Shown here piece after piece: positions 1 through 11,230 of a stretch of 64,000 nt of DNA. The position numbers and the translations under genes were made by a program. The DNA comes from Adineta ricciae (Eukaryota > Rotifera > Eurotatoria > Adinetida > Adinetidae). Location: positions 1-64,000 of the forward strand of contig CAJNOJ010000332.1 in assembly GCA_905250025.1 (NCBI GenBank), written 5' to 3'. Each line of letters starts with the position of its first letter. Position 1 is the stretch's first letter. A model generated the notes under the pieces. It did no database searches, had not been told where the DNA came from, and worked only from the letters and a program-made list of their open reading frames with translations.

Positions 1-132
1 CTTTTGCATAATGTTTCGACGATTAATAAGCAATTCGAAGTGAAGTGCACGACCTATTCTTATGTGATGAATATGAACGAATTATGCGGTTCGCTTGAAG
101 ACAAACGGAAATGTACAGAAAAGAATGATTAA
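1..132 (+). CDS. 3' end of an upstream gene, partial
   Basis: The frame starting at base 1 is open for 43 codons and closes with TAA at 130-132. The tail is polar and contains three cysteines and several charged residues, ending in KCTEKND. It lies only 120 bp upstream of the next gene on the same strand, whose product is also cysteine-rich, so the two may be tandem relatives. No family could be recognised from so short a piece. The true start and upstream exons lie outside the window. Confidence 0.45.
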   Translation, partial: LLHNVSTINKQFEVKCTTYSYVMNMNELCGSLEDKRKCTEKND

Positions 133-252
133 TATATTTCGTTCTTTTTTTCTATAAGGACAGCTGGTGCGAGATATCTTATGCATAAATATCAGCACAA
201 TAGAAAATGTTAATATTAATTCATCGTTGTTTCTCGAACGATAATATACAGA

Positions 253-1846
253 ATGTATGTCTTCACACAGATCTTAATAATGATCATCCCAATGGTTCTC
301 CTTATGAGTTCCATCGCTACACCTCTACTTGATGAACAGTATGGTAAGTGAATTTATAATGAGTACAGCGTATTCGAAGTTGAATATTCCATAGATGAGT
401 ATACTAATACTAGTATCTCCGTTTTCAATGAATCTTTGTCGATGGCTCCTGAAAATTCCACTGAATTATCAACAGTTGAAACATCAGAAAGTCTCTCAAC
501 GAACAGTACGACTACACAATCGTCATTTTCGACCGAATCTCTTGTCGATCAAATGAATTCGTATCGTAATGCGGAGATTCTCTCCCGTATTGATCAATGC
601 GATTCATCAATGAAACTGAATGACATCTGCGAAATGTATTCGATTGATAATTATACAAATCTATTAGTTCATCAACCATTGATACGTTTTCAAACATTAG
701 AAAACATCTATGATTCTCTGATTAATCGAACGATGGTCGAAAATTTAACAAATTCGTGTCCGATCGCTCAGTGGTGTTTAGGAAATTTATCTCGCGATGA
801 TGTCGAATTCGCTTCAAATATGATCAGACGGCGCGGCGATTCGTTTTGCACATTACAACATTGCCATTTTCGATTAGTAACGTATATTCATTCATGTCCA
901 TCATTAGCTAAGCCGGTAGAAGTTGTGATATTGCTCAAAGCAACGACTCATTTTCCTTTTTTTTGCAGAATATCAGTATTCCGACATTGAATTTGCTTCC
1001 GATGTTATGTTCACTGTATACTGTACAAGAAAAATGGACTTCGACGCGATGTGTGGAAGATTTTTCGTATTTTTTCCATATATTCTTTGCATTTTGGCCA
1101 CAGTTCGAGGTAATTGATCTGTCAAATCAGCTGATTCAATTATTTCTCGATTACATAGAGATGTTATGATGATACTTTGATCGACTCTGACACTTGTGCA
1201 GCAGAATGTCGAACATTTGATGATATTTTGGAAAATTTAGAGTACCAATGCAGCGATGACAGGTCCTTCTTCTCTCAGTAAGTGTTTTTAAAGGAGTTTT
1301 TCTTTCGTCGATATTCTGTTCAAAGAATTCCAGCTCTGTCATCATATCGATCGGCTAAATTGAAACGAATTTGTCGTGGGAAGAATCTTTCACAAAGATT
1401 TCCATTTATCCATTCCGTATATTCGAATTTTATTACTAAAACAACTACCAAATCTTGATATTTTAGGTTGAAGAAATCTTTTCCTTCGATCTACTTTGGC
1501 GTCAATCTCAAGCCAAACCTCTCTATCTAATTTTCTTTCTAATCATTGTTGTTTGCTTTTTCTGCAGCTGCTCTCTTTGCTTACATTCGAAATTGAAACA
1601 TAAACATCGACGATTCGACGATAGTTATGTTTATACTCGAATACACAATTCCGTTTTTGAACTTGGACAAAACACTGAAAGTAATTATTCCTTCCATTCG
1701 ATTTACAACATTCTAAAAGTTTGATTCCAGTCTCAGATACGAATTTAGCAATCAACGATGCAGTTGACGATGAAACACAATTCGATATCAATGCTTCGTG
1801 CCTTGTTTCACCAGAACACGAACGATTGTTACAAATCCAATTATGA
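253..1846 (+). CDS. Unrecognised single-pass membrane protein with Cys-rich ectodomain
   Basis: I model seven exons: 253-343, 395-915, 969-1109, 1159-1277, 1326-1416, 1467-1680 and 1731-1846. They join in frame to 430 residues with GT..AG introns of about 48-53 bp. The start was chosen because it gives a hydrophobic leader (Met1 to about residue 22, rich in I, M, V, L) that looks like a signal peptide. After a Ser/Thr-rich segment comes a long ectodomain with about a dozen cysteines and several N-glycosylation sequons. One strong membrane segment follows near residue 345 (YLIFFLIIVVCFFCSCSLC), then a basic stop-transfer stretch and a cytoplasmic tail of about 70 residues. The topology is type I. 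The domain is not one I recognise; it may be specific to this lineage. An AATAAA-like signal lies near 1918. Confidence 0.7.
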
Positions 1847-2766
1847 TACAAGCAACGAAACGAAATAACTGATGAGAATTTTCAAGTCAAATTCAACTAC
1901 TGTTATCTCCTACACTCAAATAAAAGAATTCCCATCATCGTACTGATTCTTTCTCGTTGTTCGTACATATGATCACGTATCGTACATACTTGTAACTCCT
2001 CTTATCAGTTGAAAACAAAAGAAAGAAAAAGAACCTACTCATCGATGTTTATTCTTCTGTTTTGTCTGTACAAACTAATGAGAAGAAATTATCGCGTGGT
2101 TCGCCGTTACTTTGTCTTTCTTTTGTACAAATCTAATCAACATTGAGTAAGTATTGTCGCGAAAAGTTCGTGCATCTGATTAACATTCATAAATTTACGT
2201 TTTGAAATTTTAATTCAAATGAACTTTTCATCCCGAAGAAGAAATGCAACAACCTGCTAGACATTTACATCACGAGTGATCTTATAAGAAAACCTTCATA
2301 AATCTCATCTTCGCTTTTTCTTTTTTTGTATATGTTACATAATCATTTTCAGCCATTCATCATTGCAGAAATACTAATCTTTAGTTTGCCATTACTAACA
2401 TTCATTTGATTTAATCGATTGAATAAGTACGCATATATATATACATGAAAACATAGAAGAAAGAAATATGTGATGCCAGCTGGTGCTCTTAATCGTATGT
2501 ATAATTATTATAGTTCAAATAAATCATCATGGTTCAGGCGAGCTATGTGATGAATCGCTACTGATATTTAAAGGTTGTCCTCACTTGTTCTTTCAAAGTG
2601 CGTATAACCACCTGCAGAGGATACATGTATGAATATCTAAGTTTTTTCTCTTCTATCATTAAATATCAAATGTATATATGTTGTTCTCTTGTTGTTCGAG
2701 GAAAGATTTTGAGAGGAGAATAAGTTAAGGTTAAAAATTGCCGTTTCGTTTTGCTTCTAATAGGTT
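1847..2766. other. Intergenic, 3' flank of the membrane protein and 5' flank of TRIM-NHL
   Basis: No open frame with plausible splice sites was found. The stretch is AT-rich with runs of A and T and a short TATATATATA tract near 2435. Confidence 0.5.
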
Positions 2767-5079
2767 ATGTCAGACGTTACTAATAATAGTTCAACAAGTG
2801 TTAGTACGGTCATATCAACACAGAATTCGAAACCGATTCTTCAACTGGTTACATGGTAAATATATTGATGAATTCGACAATTGTTTTTCATTAATTATTT
2901 TTCTAGTCCGATCTGTTTGGAGATCTTTCGTGAACCTTTACAATTACCTTGTCAACATACGTTTTGTAAATCGTGTCTTGGCCGAATTACCGAAGATCGG
3001 TGGGGTCGATGTGAGAATTAAAAGTTACACTCGCTGTTTCGATTAACTTAGAAAGTATTCTGATAGGTCCTGTTTGTCGCGGATGTTATCGTGTTCCATT
3101 TGCTGGTATCGGTTCACTTGAAGTCAATCGTACAATTGTCAATTTACTTGAAAGTCTTTCCCATACAGAATTGCGACCAATGCTTCAAGCTAAATGCGCT
3201 CTTTGTAAATTGGATGATACAATCACAGTAAGGGCAAATATTTTCTTTCTAATGTTATTCAAATGACGTTGTATTAGGTATGTGAACATTGCCGTGAAGC
3301 TATATGTTATAAATGTCGTTGTGAACATTATGATGAATTTTGCAAATATATTTGTTTGAAATTGAATGAAACACAGCAAGAAACGGAGAAATTAATTGCA
3401 AAAGAAGGTAACGGAATTGCTCAGAATCTCTTTGCTTAGGTATGGTTTTAATTTTAGTGGAAAGTATCAAAATTCACGAAGAAAATGTCCGTCAATCGAA
3501 TGAAATTATTCGAACGATTAGAGAGAAAGTCAATGGACTAATAAGCACAATAAAACAAGAAGAAAATAAACTAATACAAAATGCACAAGAATATCACAAT
3601 TCTGAACATAAGTAATTAGGATTTATCAGGATATTAATAACTTATTATTTTCTTTTCCAGATTAATCAACGAGAAAAGTCTTCGCCTTCAAAATCTTACG
3701 GATATCAAAGCATTTTGTTCGACATCTCAAGCAAAACTTCGCAGGTGAGAGATGCTCGAGTGACTCTCTTAGTTCACATTGTGTTGTTTACGTTTTTCAG
3801 CAAAAAAGAAACAGATGAAGAAGCAATTGATATACGAAAAAATTGTGAAGATTCGGTTGTCACTATAAACGATCTTCAAAATCAAATTCTCGTTGTCCGA
3901 ACACCACATCGTCGAGTAAATCCAGAGCAAATCAGGGAAAACTATCATGAAATTCTCTCTTTTTGTCATCATAGATTTCATTTTATAATCAAGATATATC
4001 ATTCGATGCAATTTCGTTGGGTTTTCTTGAGATCACTCGTGAATTGGAACCGATTCAAAGTAATCTTCAACTTCCGTCGATGAAGAGCTTGTGTACAAAG
4101 CAGCAAATTCCACTGGAAAAAAACGAGTCACCAATTATAAAATTATACAACGGAAATCGATGTTATTCACCATTTGAGAGTTATAAACGAACACCACGAA
4201 TTATTGGTCGACGTGGAACGGGACAAACGGAATTTCTTCATCCATCGTCGTTAGCCTATTCAAAGCAAGAGCAACTGATTTGTATATTTCTCGTTCTACC
4301 ACTTTCCTTCTTCTCAATCAATGTTTCATTTAGATGTATGTGATATATACAACAATCGTTTAGTCACTTATGATATCAATGGAACATTTCAACATGTTTA
4401 TAAAGCAATTAGCGAAGGAACAGATGAACGATATTTTCATAATCCTTATGCGATTCACATCGATTCGAAGCAACGTCTCTATCTTATCGATCAGTCGGAA
4501 CGTCGTATAAAAGTATTCAATCGTGATTTGAAATTACTTCGTCTTGTTGGCCAGTACGGCCATGATAACGTTGAGCAATATTCTGCGCCAAGCGATCTAT
4601 GCACGAATGAACAGAATTTTATCTTTGTATGCGATGCCGGTAGCCATCGGATCATGAAATACAATGAGCAAGGACAATTTCTTTTTGCTTGGGGCGGACT
4701 TGGAAATGAAAATGGCAAGTTGAAGTGTCCGGCTTGTATTTGTATGTTAAATGGTGATCGATTGGCCGTATCCGATTGGGGAAATGATCGAATACAAGTT
4801 TTCAGTAGTAGTGGCGAACATTTGCTGTGTATCGGTCAACGTGGAAAGCGATTAGGTGAATTTTCACGTCCGTTAGGTTTAGCGTATGACGACATAACAG
4901 AAAAATTATATGTTTGTGACGAAGGAAATAACCGGGTTACGATCTTCAATCATGATTTTAGTACAAAGGAACTTCTCCATTCCAAAATTGGTTTTAATGG
5001 TCCGTATGATATATTAATATGTAAAAATAATCGCGTAATTATATCAGAACATCGCGCACATCGTTTACAAATAATCTAA
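2767..5079 (+). CDS. RING / B-box / coiled-coil / NHL-repeat protein (TRIM-NHL type E3 ligase)
   Basis: Nine exons join in frame to 629 residues: 2767-2855, 2907-3010, 3067-3227, 3278-3407, 3458-3611, 3661-3744, 3801-3915, 3975-4281 and 4334-5079. The RING starts near residue 30 (CPICLEIF, then CQHTFCKSCLG, then CPVCRGC), giving the Cys/His zinc ligands of an E3 ubiquitin ligase. A B-box-like cluster follows (CALCKLD, CEHCREAICYKC) and then about 90 residues of charged coiled coil. The C-terminal half carries NHL beta-propeller repeats with the usual signatures (GTGQTEFLHPSSLAY, YVCDIYNNRL, GNDRIQVF, EGNNRVTIF). TRIM2/3/32/71 relatives act in ubiquitination and, through the propeller, in RNA or protein binding. 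The architecture is clear but the exact subfamily is not, so no symbol is given. The start is the first ATG before the RING, with stop-bounded frames upstream. Confidence 0.85.
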
Positions 5080-6018
5080 GTCTTGTAATTTTTGTAATAT
5101 CATTCGCTTTTTTACATAAAAAAAACAACAATTTTCATTTATGATTCTTCTCAATATATCATTTGTCTATTACTTCGAGTTTGTACATAGAAAAGCTTGC
5201 ATAATAATATGAACCTCGATGAAGACACTAGACTATTGCAAAACTTTGATCTAAGGTTATTTCAGGGAGACTCATAAAGTGGCAAATAATTTTAAAGACA
5301 CAACTTTACCACTGTATCGAAAGTCTAAAAAGCTCTCGCACGCCATGTTTTCCAAAAGTTTCCTTCTTCAATTAGTTTACGTCTATTATGCTGCCGACAT
5401 CCTAAAGCACCGTTGATCAGAAATATAGACGTCACAACGGCCCGTTGCGGGCTCGAAAACACCATTCTCCGTGCTACTGCGTAAATCGTTATTCTTTAAT
5501 GCAAATCATAGTAATGCGTCGCGCACCAATTCCGCGTTCTGCTAGCCTCTTCAATTCATATATATATATAACAACATAGAGGGCGCCCGAAAACAATCTT
5601 CCCACTATTGGCTTCAAACTATGACCACCCCTAAACAGCTTTTCCAATCTTTCTTTCCCATTTTCAACAACAGCTCTGCATATAGTTTCCGCGCTTCTGA
5701 TAAAATCTCTGCCTTGAGGGTATACATCATAACTCTAGTCGTCTCAATCACAGTCTTTCTTTCAGTTATCATATTCTCCATTCTCATGTCTAATTCCACC
5801 AACCAGTTCTCGATCAGTTATCGTTGATGTGAATAATTTCAAATATGACCAACTCTCTTCAGTCATGTTCTCCGTTTTAGCAATTGTTCCCTGTCGATCC
5901 GTTGTTTTTTTTTTCAAACAAGTGCTGTTCATCGTCTGCTTTGCGTCATCCAGGTGAGATGAATTTTCATAAATTTGTGGTAATGATTTTTTTGTATTGG
6001 TGATCGGATTTTTTAGTT
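5080..6018. other. Intergenic with a possible TATA promoter and one uncertain ORF
   Basis: After the NHL gene come a poly(A)-like AAAAAAAACAAC tract and a stretch without coding signal. An alternating AT tract (ATATATATATATA, near 5559-5571) could be a TATA element. Just downstream, both strands of about 5614-5827 are open for 60-68 codons: the plus frame is hydrophobic and the minus frame is a charged amphipathic helix. I cannot decide which, if either, is coded. A GT..AG pair at about 5952-6016 (CCAG|GTGAGA to TTTTAG) would make this a 5' exon of the gene that follows. Confidence 0.35.
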
Positions 6019-6431
6019 ATGGCTATGGGCGGGTAAGGAAGAAGTTGTTTTTATTGTTGGAAATGATTGATGTTTAGGTTCGTTGATGTATGTGAGGAAG
6101 ATGCGGTTGATGATCCTAAGGGGGTCCCATTGGATTCGCAGCATTCAGTTTCAAAGGAAGCGTTAAATGCTTATTTTCCCGGAGCGTTGGCTTTGAAGTA
6201 CAAAAGGCAGGAATCTGGAAAGTGGCTATTGTAAGTATTGTTTTACTCTGTATTTTACATGGGCTTGCGCAGAGGAAGAAAGTGTTACGAATTCGTTGGT
6301 GTAAGAATCAATGAACATTCCGCAACTTTGTTGTAGTGTACCTCTTGAAAACGGACGGTTCTATTTTGACGACTCAATACTGGTGGAATCAAACGTTTAT
6401 GTTGTTCATCGTGTAAAAAGTAAGTTCTTTT
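6019..6431 (+). CDS. Protein with a TDP-43-type N-terminal (ubiquitin-like) domain
   Basis: Three exons (6019-6032, 6078-6230, 6337-6419) join in frame to about 83 residues. These line up over their whole length with the N-terminal domain of TDP-43. Matching features are an acidic first strand (FVDVCEEDA), the central FPGALALKYKR against FPGACGLRYRN, a PLENGRF strand, and a closing NVYVV against LVYVV. In TDP-43 this fold drives head-to-tail oligomerisation. No RNA-recognition motifs follow. The frame either stops at 6429-6431 by read-through, or splices at AA|GTAAGT to an open stretch at 6712-6932 that I could not identify. It could be a young lineage-specific gene, a fragment of a duplicated TARDBP, or a mobile-element passenger. 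The homology is judged from remembered family sequence. Confidence 0.55.
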
Positions 6432-6711
6432 GAACAGTGACAAACGCTGAAATAGTTTTCCTTTTCAAATGGCACCGCATTCTTTAAATAGTGAAAGCTC
6501 AGTTAGCTGATTCGTGAATGGAGTTGTTAATGACAAGACAATGATCCGTAGGTTAGATGTAGTCTTTACTCTGCGATTCTGAATCAAACACAGTTTCAAT
6601 GAATCCCATTTGTTCGCTTTTGTTTTTGGAGAAAGCAGAGTATACAAGGAAACTTCGAGCTTTGAAATTAGACTTCAAAATAAAGTACCCAGACGAACTT
6701 TTCTTTTCAAG

Positions 6712-6932
6712 TGCTTGACTTCCTTGAACAAGAATGTCTGCCGTATGAACATATCTTGAGCCAAGAGTTGAGGTCTGTAGAAAAGTTCAAACGCTTATAT
6801 TTCTTGTTCAAATTCTTCTGCTTCTTCATAAAGCTCTTAGGTTCCTTAATCAAACTCTGGAACTGCTTAAACAAGAATCCTGATTTGACTTCACAAAAGA
6901 AAATTCAGTTTTATTGGCGATTTTGTATTTAG
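6712..6932 (+). CDS. Possible last exon of the TDP-43-NTD gene
   Basis: This stretch follows a TTTCTTTTCAAG acceptor and is open in the phase that the previous exon (ending at 6419) would need. The first part is plausible as protein (LDFLEQECLPYEHILSQEL), while the rest is Phe/Leu/Lys-rich. The complementary strand is also open over part of it, so coding status is doubtful. The implied intron of 292 bp would be long for this window. Confidence 0.25.
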
Positions 6933-6983
6933 ACGTCTTTAGTCATAAATTAATAAACACTAGATTGATAAAATATCAAACTA

Positions 6984-7246
6984 CCCAGGTTATTATGGCA
7001 CGGTCAGTTCCGGCCGGAAGTTCAAACGTAGGTTCCGCTAATTTCCCGGCCGTTCCCTGCAAACTTCGAGCCGGAAACGGTCAGGAACTGATCGAATATT
7101 TCCTGTCCAATTCCGGCCGGAATCCGGCGGCAAGGAACCTATCGGAACTTGCTGGAATCGGCGAAAACTGTGCCGGAATCGAGAAGAGCTGTACCGGAAC
7201 CGACTCAGATTTCAACGGATCCAGTCGCCGGAATGATCGATCTGGG
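6984..7246. mobile_element. GC-rich MITE, copy 1 (CCCAGGT ends, TA target site)
   Basis: A 263-bp GC-rich block stands out sharply from its AT-rich surroundings. It begins CCCAGGTTATTATGGC and ends GATCGATCTGGG, giving short imperfect terminal inverted repeats, and it is flanked on both sides by TA, as for Tc1/mariner-type insertion. A second copy lies at 11231-11472. The interior is built from repeated CCGGAA/TTCCGG words. Copy 1 carries 21 extra bases relative to copy 2, looking like a local duplication of a TGTGCCGGAATCG-type unit. An 80-codon open frame is shared by both copies but follows from the GC-rich repeats and has no recognisable protein. Confidence 0.7.
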
Positions 7247-7713
7247 TATGTGTGACAGATAGCGAAGGAATCTCTCTGACCGTTTACATACGATAATGAA
7301 AAGAAAGTCTTAAAATAATTTTGAAGATCAGGCCTTTAGAATAGTTTCAATCATGTTTATGCGTTAAAGAACCTTGGAATTAATCAGATTCGTGCCGTTC
7401 ACAAATTATTTCACCCACTTCTTCGAAACGATCGTTCACATTTATTGACTAGTAATAAAGTTTTATTATTAGAAAGACGAATGAAGACTCGAAATCAATA
7501 ATTAGGTTTGAAGATTGACAAAAGACTGCCCTGCTAGTTAATCTAATAGAATAAGTAGACAAGAGCTTGATTCAATTCAATAGCTTTTAACCTATTTACT
7601 TGCTTGAGCAGCACGTGTCAAGCACATGAGCAGAAAGTTCGCCTAGAGGTGGATGTCTCATTGCTATATACTGAAATAAACATTTCTATAGATTTGTTCC
7701 TTTTATTTTATAG
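7247..7713. other. Intergenic between MITE copy 1 and orphan exon A
   Basis: AT-rich with no convincing open frame. I see nothing else here. Confidence 0.4.
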
Positions 7714-7809
7714 GTGGTGGTACGGAAACAACAGCAGTTGACCAAGATCGTCACACACCACCAATGCAAGCGAAAAGAACTTTCTTTGCTTACGCTCAAT
7801 TGTTTTTAG
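7714..7809 (+). CDS. Candidate orphan exon A of an unidentified membrane protein
   Basis: This 96-bp stretch is framed by a TTTTATAG acceptor and a G|GTAAGC donor and is open throughout (GGTETTAVDQDRHTPP, then QAKRTFFAYAQLFLG). It ends in phase 1 with a hydrophobic run that looks like the start of a membrane segment. Exon B at 11112-11159 starts in the complementary phase and continues with WFGVQTAVLTNVIAG, so the two could be joined over an intron of 3.3 kb. No start, stop or family was found. Confidence 0.25.
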   Translation: MVVRKQQQLTKIVTHHQCKRKELSLLTLNCF

Positions 7810-8580
7810 GTAAGCAACTTCTTGTCCGATTCAGAGTGCTGTTTTTCATCGATAGAATATGTTGAAGTATTCCTACCTTTTCTGTGTTTGATATGTCTAA
7901 TCGAAAAACACCTAAACTGAATACAGAATTGTGTGTAAGGAGTTTCATTCTTGAAAACTAATTTCTAGCGTACCATATTGATTGAGATGTGATCGCTTGC
8001 AGAGTGAAAATGAGATAAGAAGTGCGTATGATAGCAAACGTCATTTCAATAATCTCTTGAACAGAAAAGTTTCGAATCATCATTGACTCGCCGCGTGTGA
8101 GTGAACCGTTAGAGAATATTCATTAGACCACTAATGAACCTATGTATATTTTTGTTTTCTATTTCTTTACATCTTTAATTGGTTATATAAATGGCGTTTA
8201 GATATTCAAATAGCTCTGAAAAATCTCATCTCTGTAAGATCACACATGTATAAAATTCAACGAGTTTTTTTGTATGTCGAGAGAAATATTTGAAGCGTGA
8301 AATTGAACCGCTTTAGAGAGTTGCGGTAAACAGTGTTTCTAATGACAAGGGGTACGGTATATGAGTGAAAAATAATTTAACCGTTCAATAGAAAAGCTGT
8401 GCATACGCCGCACGCATTTATTTTTAACGGCATGAATAGGATTTTTTTCTTTAATTCTGTTTTGATTTTACATACTTTTTCGAATAGAATAAAAGACAGC
8501 AGTGTTAGTGTATTGTTCTTCCGACGACGAGCAATCCGATGGTCGGGTCCAGTGGGAATTTATAGGAGAGGAGAGCGTCG

Positions 8581-8723
8581 GGATCCCTGGTACAGGAATC
8601 CGACCAGAAGTTGTCGGATGTCGAAAGTATCGAAAATGCTTGGGACCATGTCAAAACCTTGAAATTCCCACATTTTTCGATATTCGGACAACTTCCGGTC
8701 GGATTCATGTACCAAGGGATCTA
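8581..8723. repeat. Long imperfect inverted repeat (fold-back)
   Basis: Bases 8581-8638 and the reverse complement of 8671-8723 match over about 50 bp with a few mismatches (for example GGATCCCTGGTACAGGAATC against GATCCCTTGGTACATGAATC). They leave a loop of about 32 bp. A separate shorter pair, GTGGGAATTT near 8552 and AAATTCCCAC near 8662, interleaves with it. The block is more GC-rich than its surroundings, as is the CCCAGG MITE. It may be a decayed fold-back MITE, but target duplications were not clear. Confidence 0.6.
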
Positions 8724-11111
8724 GGTTTTATCTGGCCTACTTACGTACGACATAGCATAGATATAAAGCGGCAATGCAATAACTGCATTTAGATCATTCC
8801 TACGAATCAGATAGTGATACCGGAGAGCACCGTTAAAACTAATCCATATGGAAATACCAAAAGTCAGAACAGGATTCGGTTTTCGTGTTTTCCTTGAATA
8901 ATTAGTCAATAGTTTAGTTGTATCATTTGTGCACTTTGATAGATGAAACAAAGTGTACCGTTACACTTTGCTTTAGATTCTGATTAGAAACATTAGCGAT
9001 AAGCAAGGAGAAAAGTATTGTAATTTAGAAAGACAATTAATCTGTAACATGATTTGTTGCGCAGATGACGCGTTTTACTAATGCAATGGTGAGAATAAGA
9101 GTGGGATATATATGTTCACCCTTGGTAAAAGGATATTATTTGAAAAATCATTGAGCTATACGTGCTCTTGATCGATCTCAATTTATCTTCTAAGAATATA
9201 ATAGGTTTTGTGCAAAAACAAACGTGTTTTTCTCGTGATCCATCTATCTATATATAGAAGAAAGTGTCTAACCGTCTGTTTGTTCGCTATGCATCCTCTT
9301 CCTTCGATAGTTATCGTTGCCAAACTTTCGATGATGTTTCTCGAAGTCTTGAGAACGGTGGCCATATACTTTGTTTCGAAAAAAAACGAAACTCTATATT
9401 TGCTACAGGCAATATACGAAGTAGATAATAGTATTGAAATTTTCCAAAAAAATTAAGAAAACTGGTAGCCGAAGTAGTCAAATCGCTCAGCTATAACTAG
9501 ATGTCTATACATATAGAAAGGAGAATGTTTGATTGACGGTCTATCTGTTCGCTATTCATTGAGCTCCTGCAATAGATAAGGTGACGAAACCTTCCATCAA
9601 GACTACTTTAGTATAGAGAAAGATTGATAGAAGATGGAGATTACTAAGGAGGATCTTCAGAGTGGAAGTGTTAGCAAGACTCTGTGAAAGATGTTGATCA
9701 CGGTACTGATCGAGAGTGAAGCCATGAATGAACGTGAAGGATATGATGTATGAAATGACGCGAAACTGAGAATGAGGCTGGTGAGCAAACGGCTGCAGTG
9801 AAGAGTGAATATTAGGGAAAGAGGCAATTTTAATCATTTCTGATGCAGAAATTAGCTTCGGTAACTCTTTTGCCTAAAGAGATATAGCCGAAATTGTCCG
9901 TTTCTAGGATATCCGGTGGGAAAGACAATCACCGCAAGCATATACATTCGAAATATGCTGACTTTCCTATATGCTGCAGCTTTCCAACATGTCAGACGCT
10001 CGAAATAGATATTTATTAATTGCTATCGGATACTTCGTCTAGTAAATGCTAAAAAAAATGAAATCCGATTCTCTTGTCGTCATAAGTACATTCCTTTGCG
10101 TATTGAACTAAATGGATTATATTTGACTTCTTTTACCTTAGCGGAATGGCTTCTCAGCTTCTCAAATTCATCTCATAAGAAATTGGAATAAACACGCCAA
10201 ATGGTTACCTGTTGAAGTAATATGTATTTCTGGATATACATACACCTGTAAAGTATACGCTGTTGCGCTGACGAGGGTTACATGCACTGTATCTTTGTTT
10301 CCTTCTTGCACGCTTATCTGGGTTTATTTCAATTGGATTTAACTTCGGCATACAAGTGTTTTCTTACCTCAATTTTTAAATGAACACTTTCTGTAAATGA
10401 ATATGACTTGAAAAGAATTGAAGATGACAAGAATATAACGTCAATGTCATCGACAAAAAGTACTTTTTGTTTTTGTAAAATAAATTCCTCAATAGTAAAT
10501 GATGCTTTATCGGCTGTTTTGCTTTTTATTAATGTTAACTAAACCAATTTATCAAACTAGAAAACAAATCAGTCTTTTCCTACGAATTTGATTTCAACCA
10601 CTGAACTTTCTATGTCTTGTTGTCATGATCTCGTTGATGTTGCTCAATAATTACAAATTGTGTTACGGGGTGATCCTGCTAGAATTTGTCACGACCTCGC
10701 ACCTTTTCAAAATTTTGGAAGCTAATGAAATTAGAGATTATAATTTGAATAATTATTGCCAATAGCTATTATAAGGATGAAATGATTGTCCGTGATAATT
10801 AATTCCAGCTATGTTTCAATAGAAATGAAAGGGATTGGAAACTCCAAATAAGGCTTTTGACGATCTTATGAATACAAGCAGACATTGGTAGAGTCCGACG
10901 TGAAAAGGGCTTTTGCTCCCATCCCGATGGACTTGAGAAATTGAAGACAATGATTTCCATTTATTGACATTCTGGTCTCGTACAAAGCGCACATAATGTT
11001 AATAGCCTTTTGAAATGATCACCTTTTCCCTCCTTTTTTCTGCATATGCATGTTGTTTAATAACTAAAAGCACCGTGTACTTCTTCAACAAATATGTATT
11101 TTGGATTTTAG
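8724..11111. other. Gene-poor stretch of 2.4 kb
   Basis: No convincing gene was found. A related pair of segments near 9246-9310 and 9506-9580 shares a pattern (CTATAxATATAGAAxxA ... TGTTCGCTAT) and is probably an old diverged repeat. Short frames on both strands near 9208-9456 and 9556-9837 lack splice logic and family resemblance. The stretch may be a giant intron between orphan exons A and B, or plain intergenic DNA. Confidence 0.4.
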
Positions 11112-11159
11112 TTGCTTGGTTCGGAGTGCAAACAGCTGTTTTAACCAACGTTATAGCAG
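11112..11159 (+). CDS. Candidate orphan exon B (membrane segment)
   Basis: A 48-bp open segment between an ATTTTAG acceptor and a G|GTGAAT donor encodes AWFGVQTAVLTNVIAG, a likely membrane helix. Its phase matches orphan exon A (7714-7809). The presumed following intron holds MITE copy 2. No further exon could be placed with confidence, so the gene may be a remnant. Confidence 0.22.
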
Positions 11160-11230
11160 GTGAATTTGGTTTATTTTCCAAGACGTCATCATCAACAACA
11201 ACAACAATAACAATAACAGAATTGGCCGTA

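Noticed and set aside
5614-5802. Minus-strand 62-codon ORF with charged helical character
   Set aside because: The plus strand is also open here and no splice or family evidence favours either strand.
7000-7255. Open frame inside MITE copy 1, repeated in copy 2, as a possible gene
   Set aside because: The frame follows from GC-rich CCGGAA repetition, and the protein resembles nothing and does not extend beyond the element.
9208-9837. Frames of 82 and 93 codons on opposite strands
   Set aside because: No start context, splice sites or family resemblance; compatible with chance.
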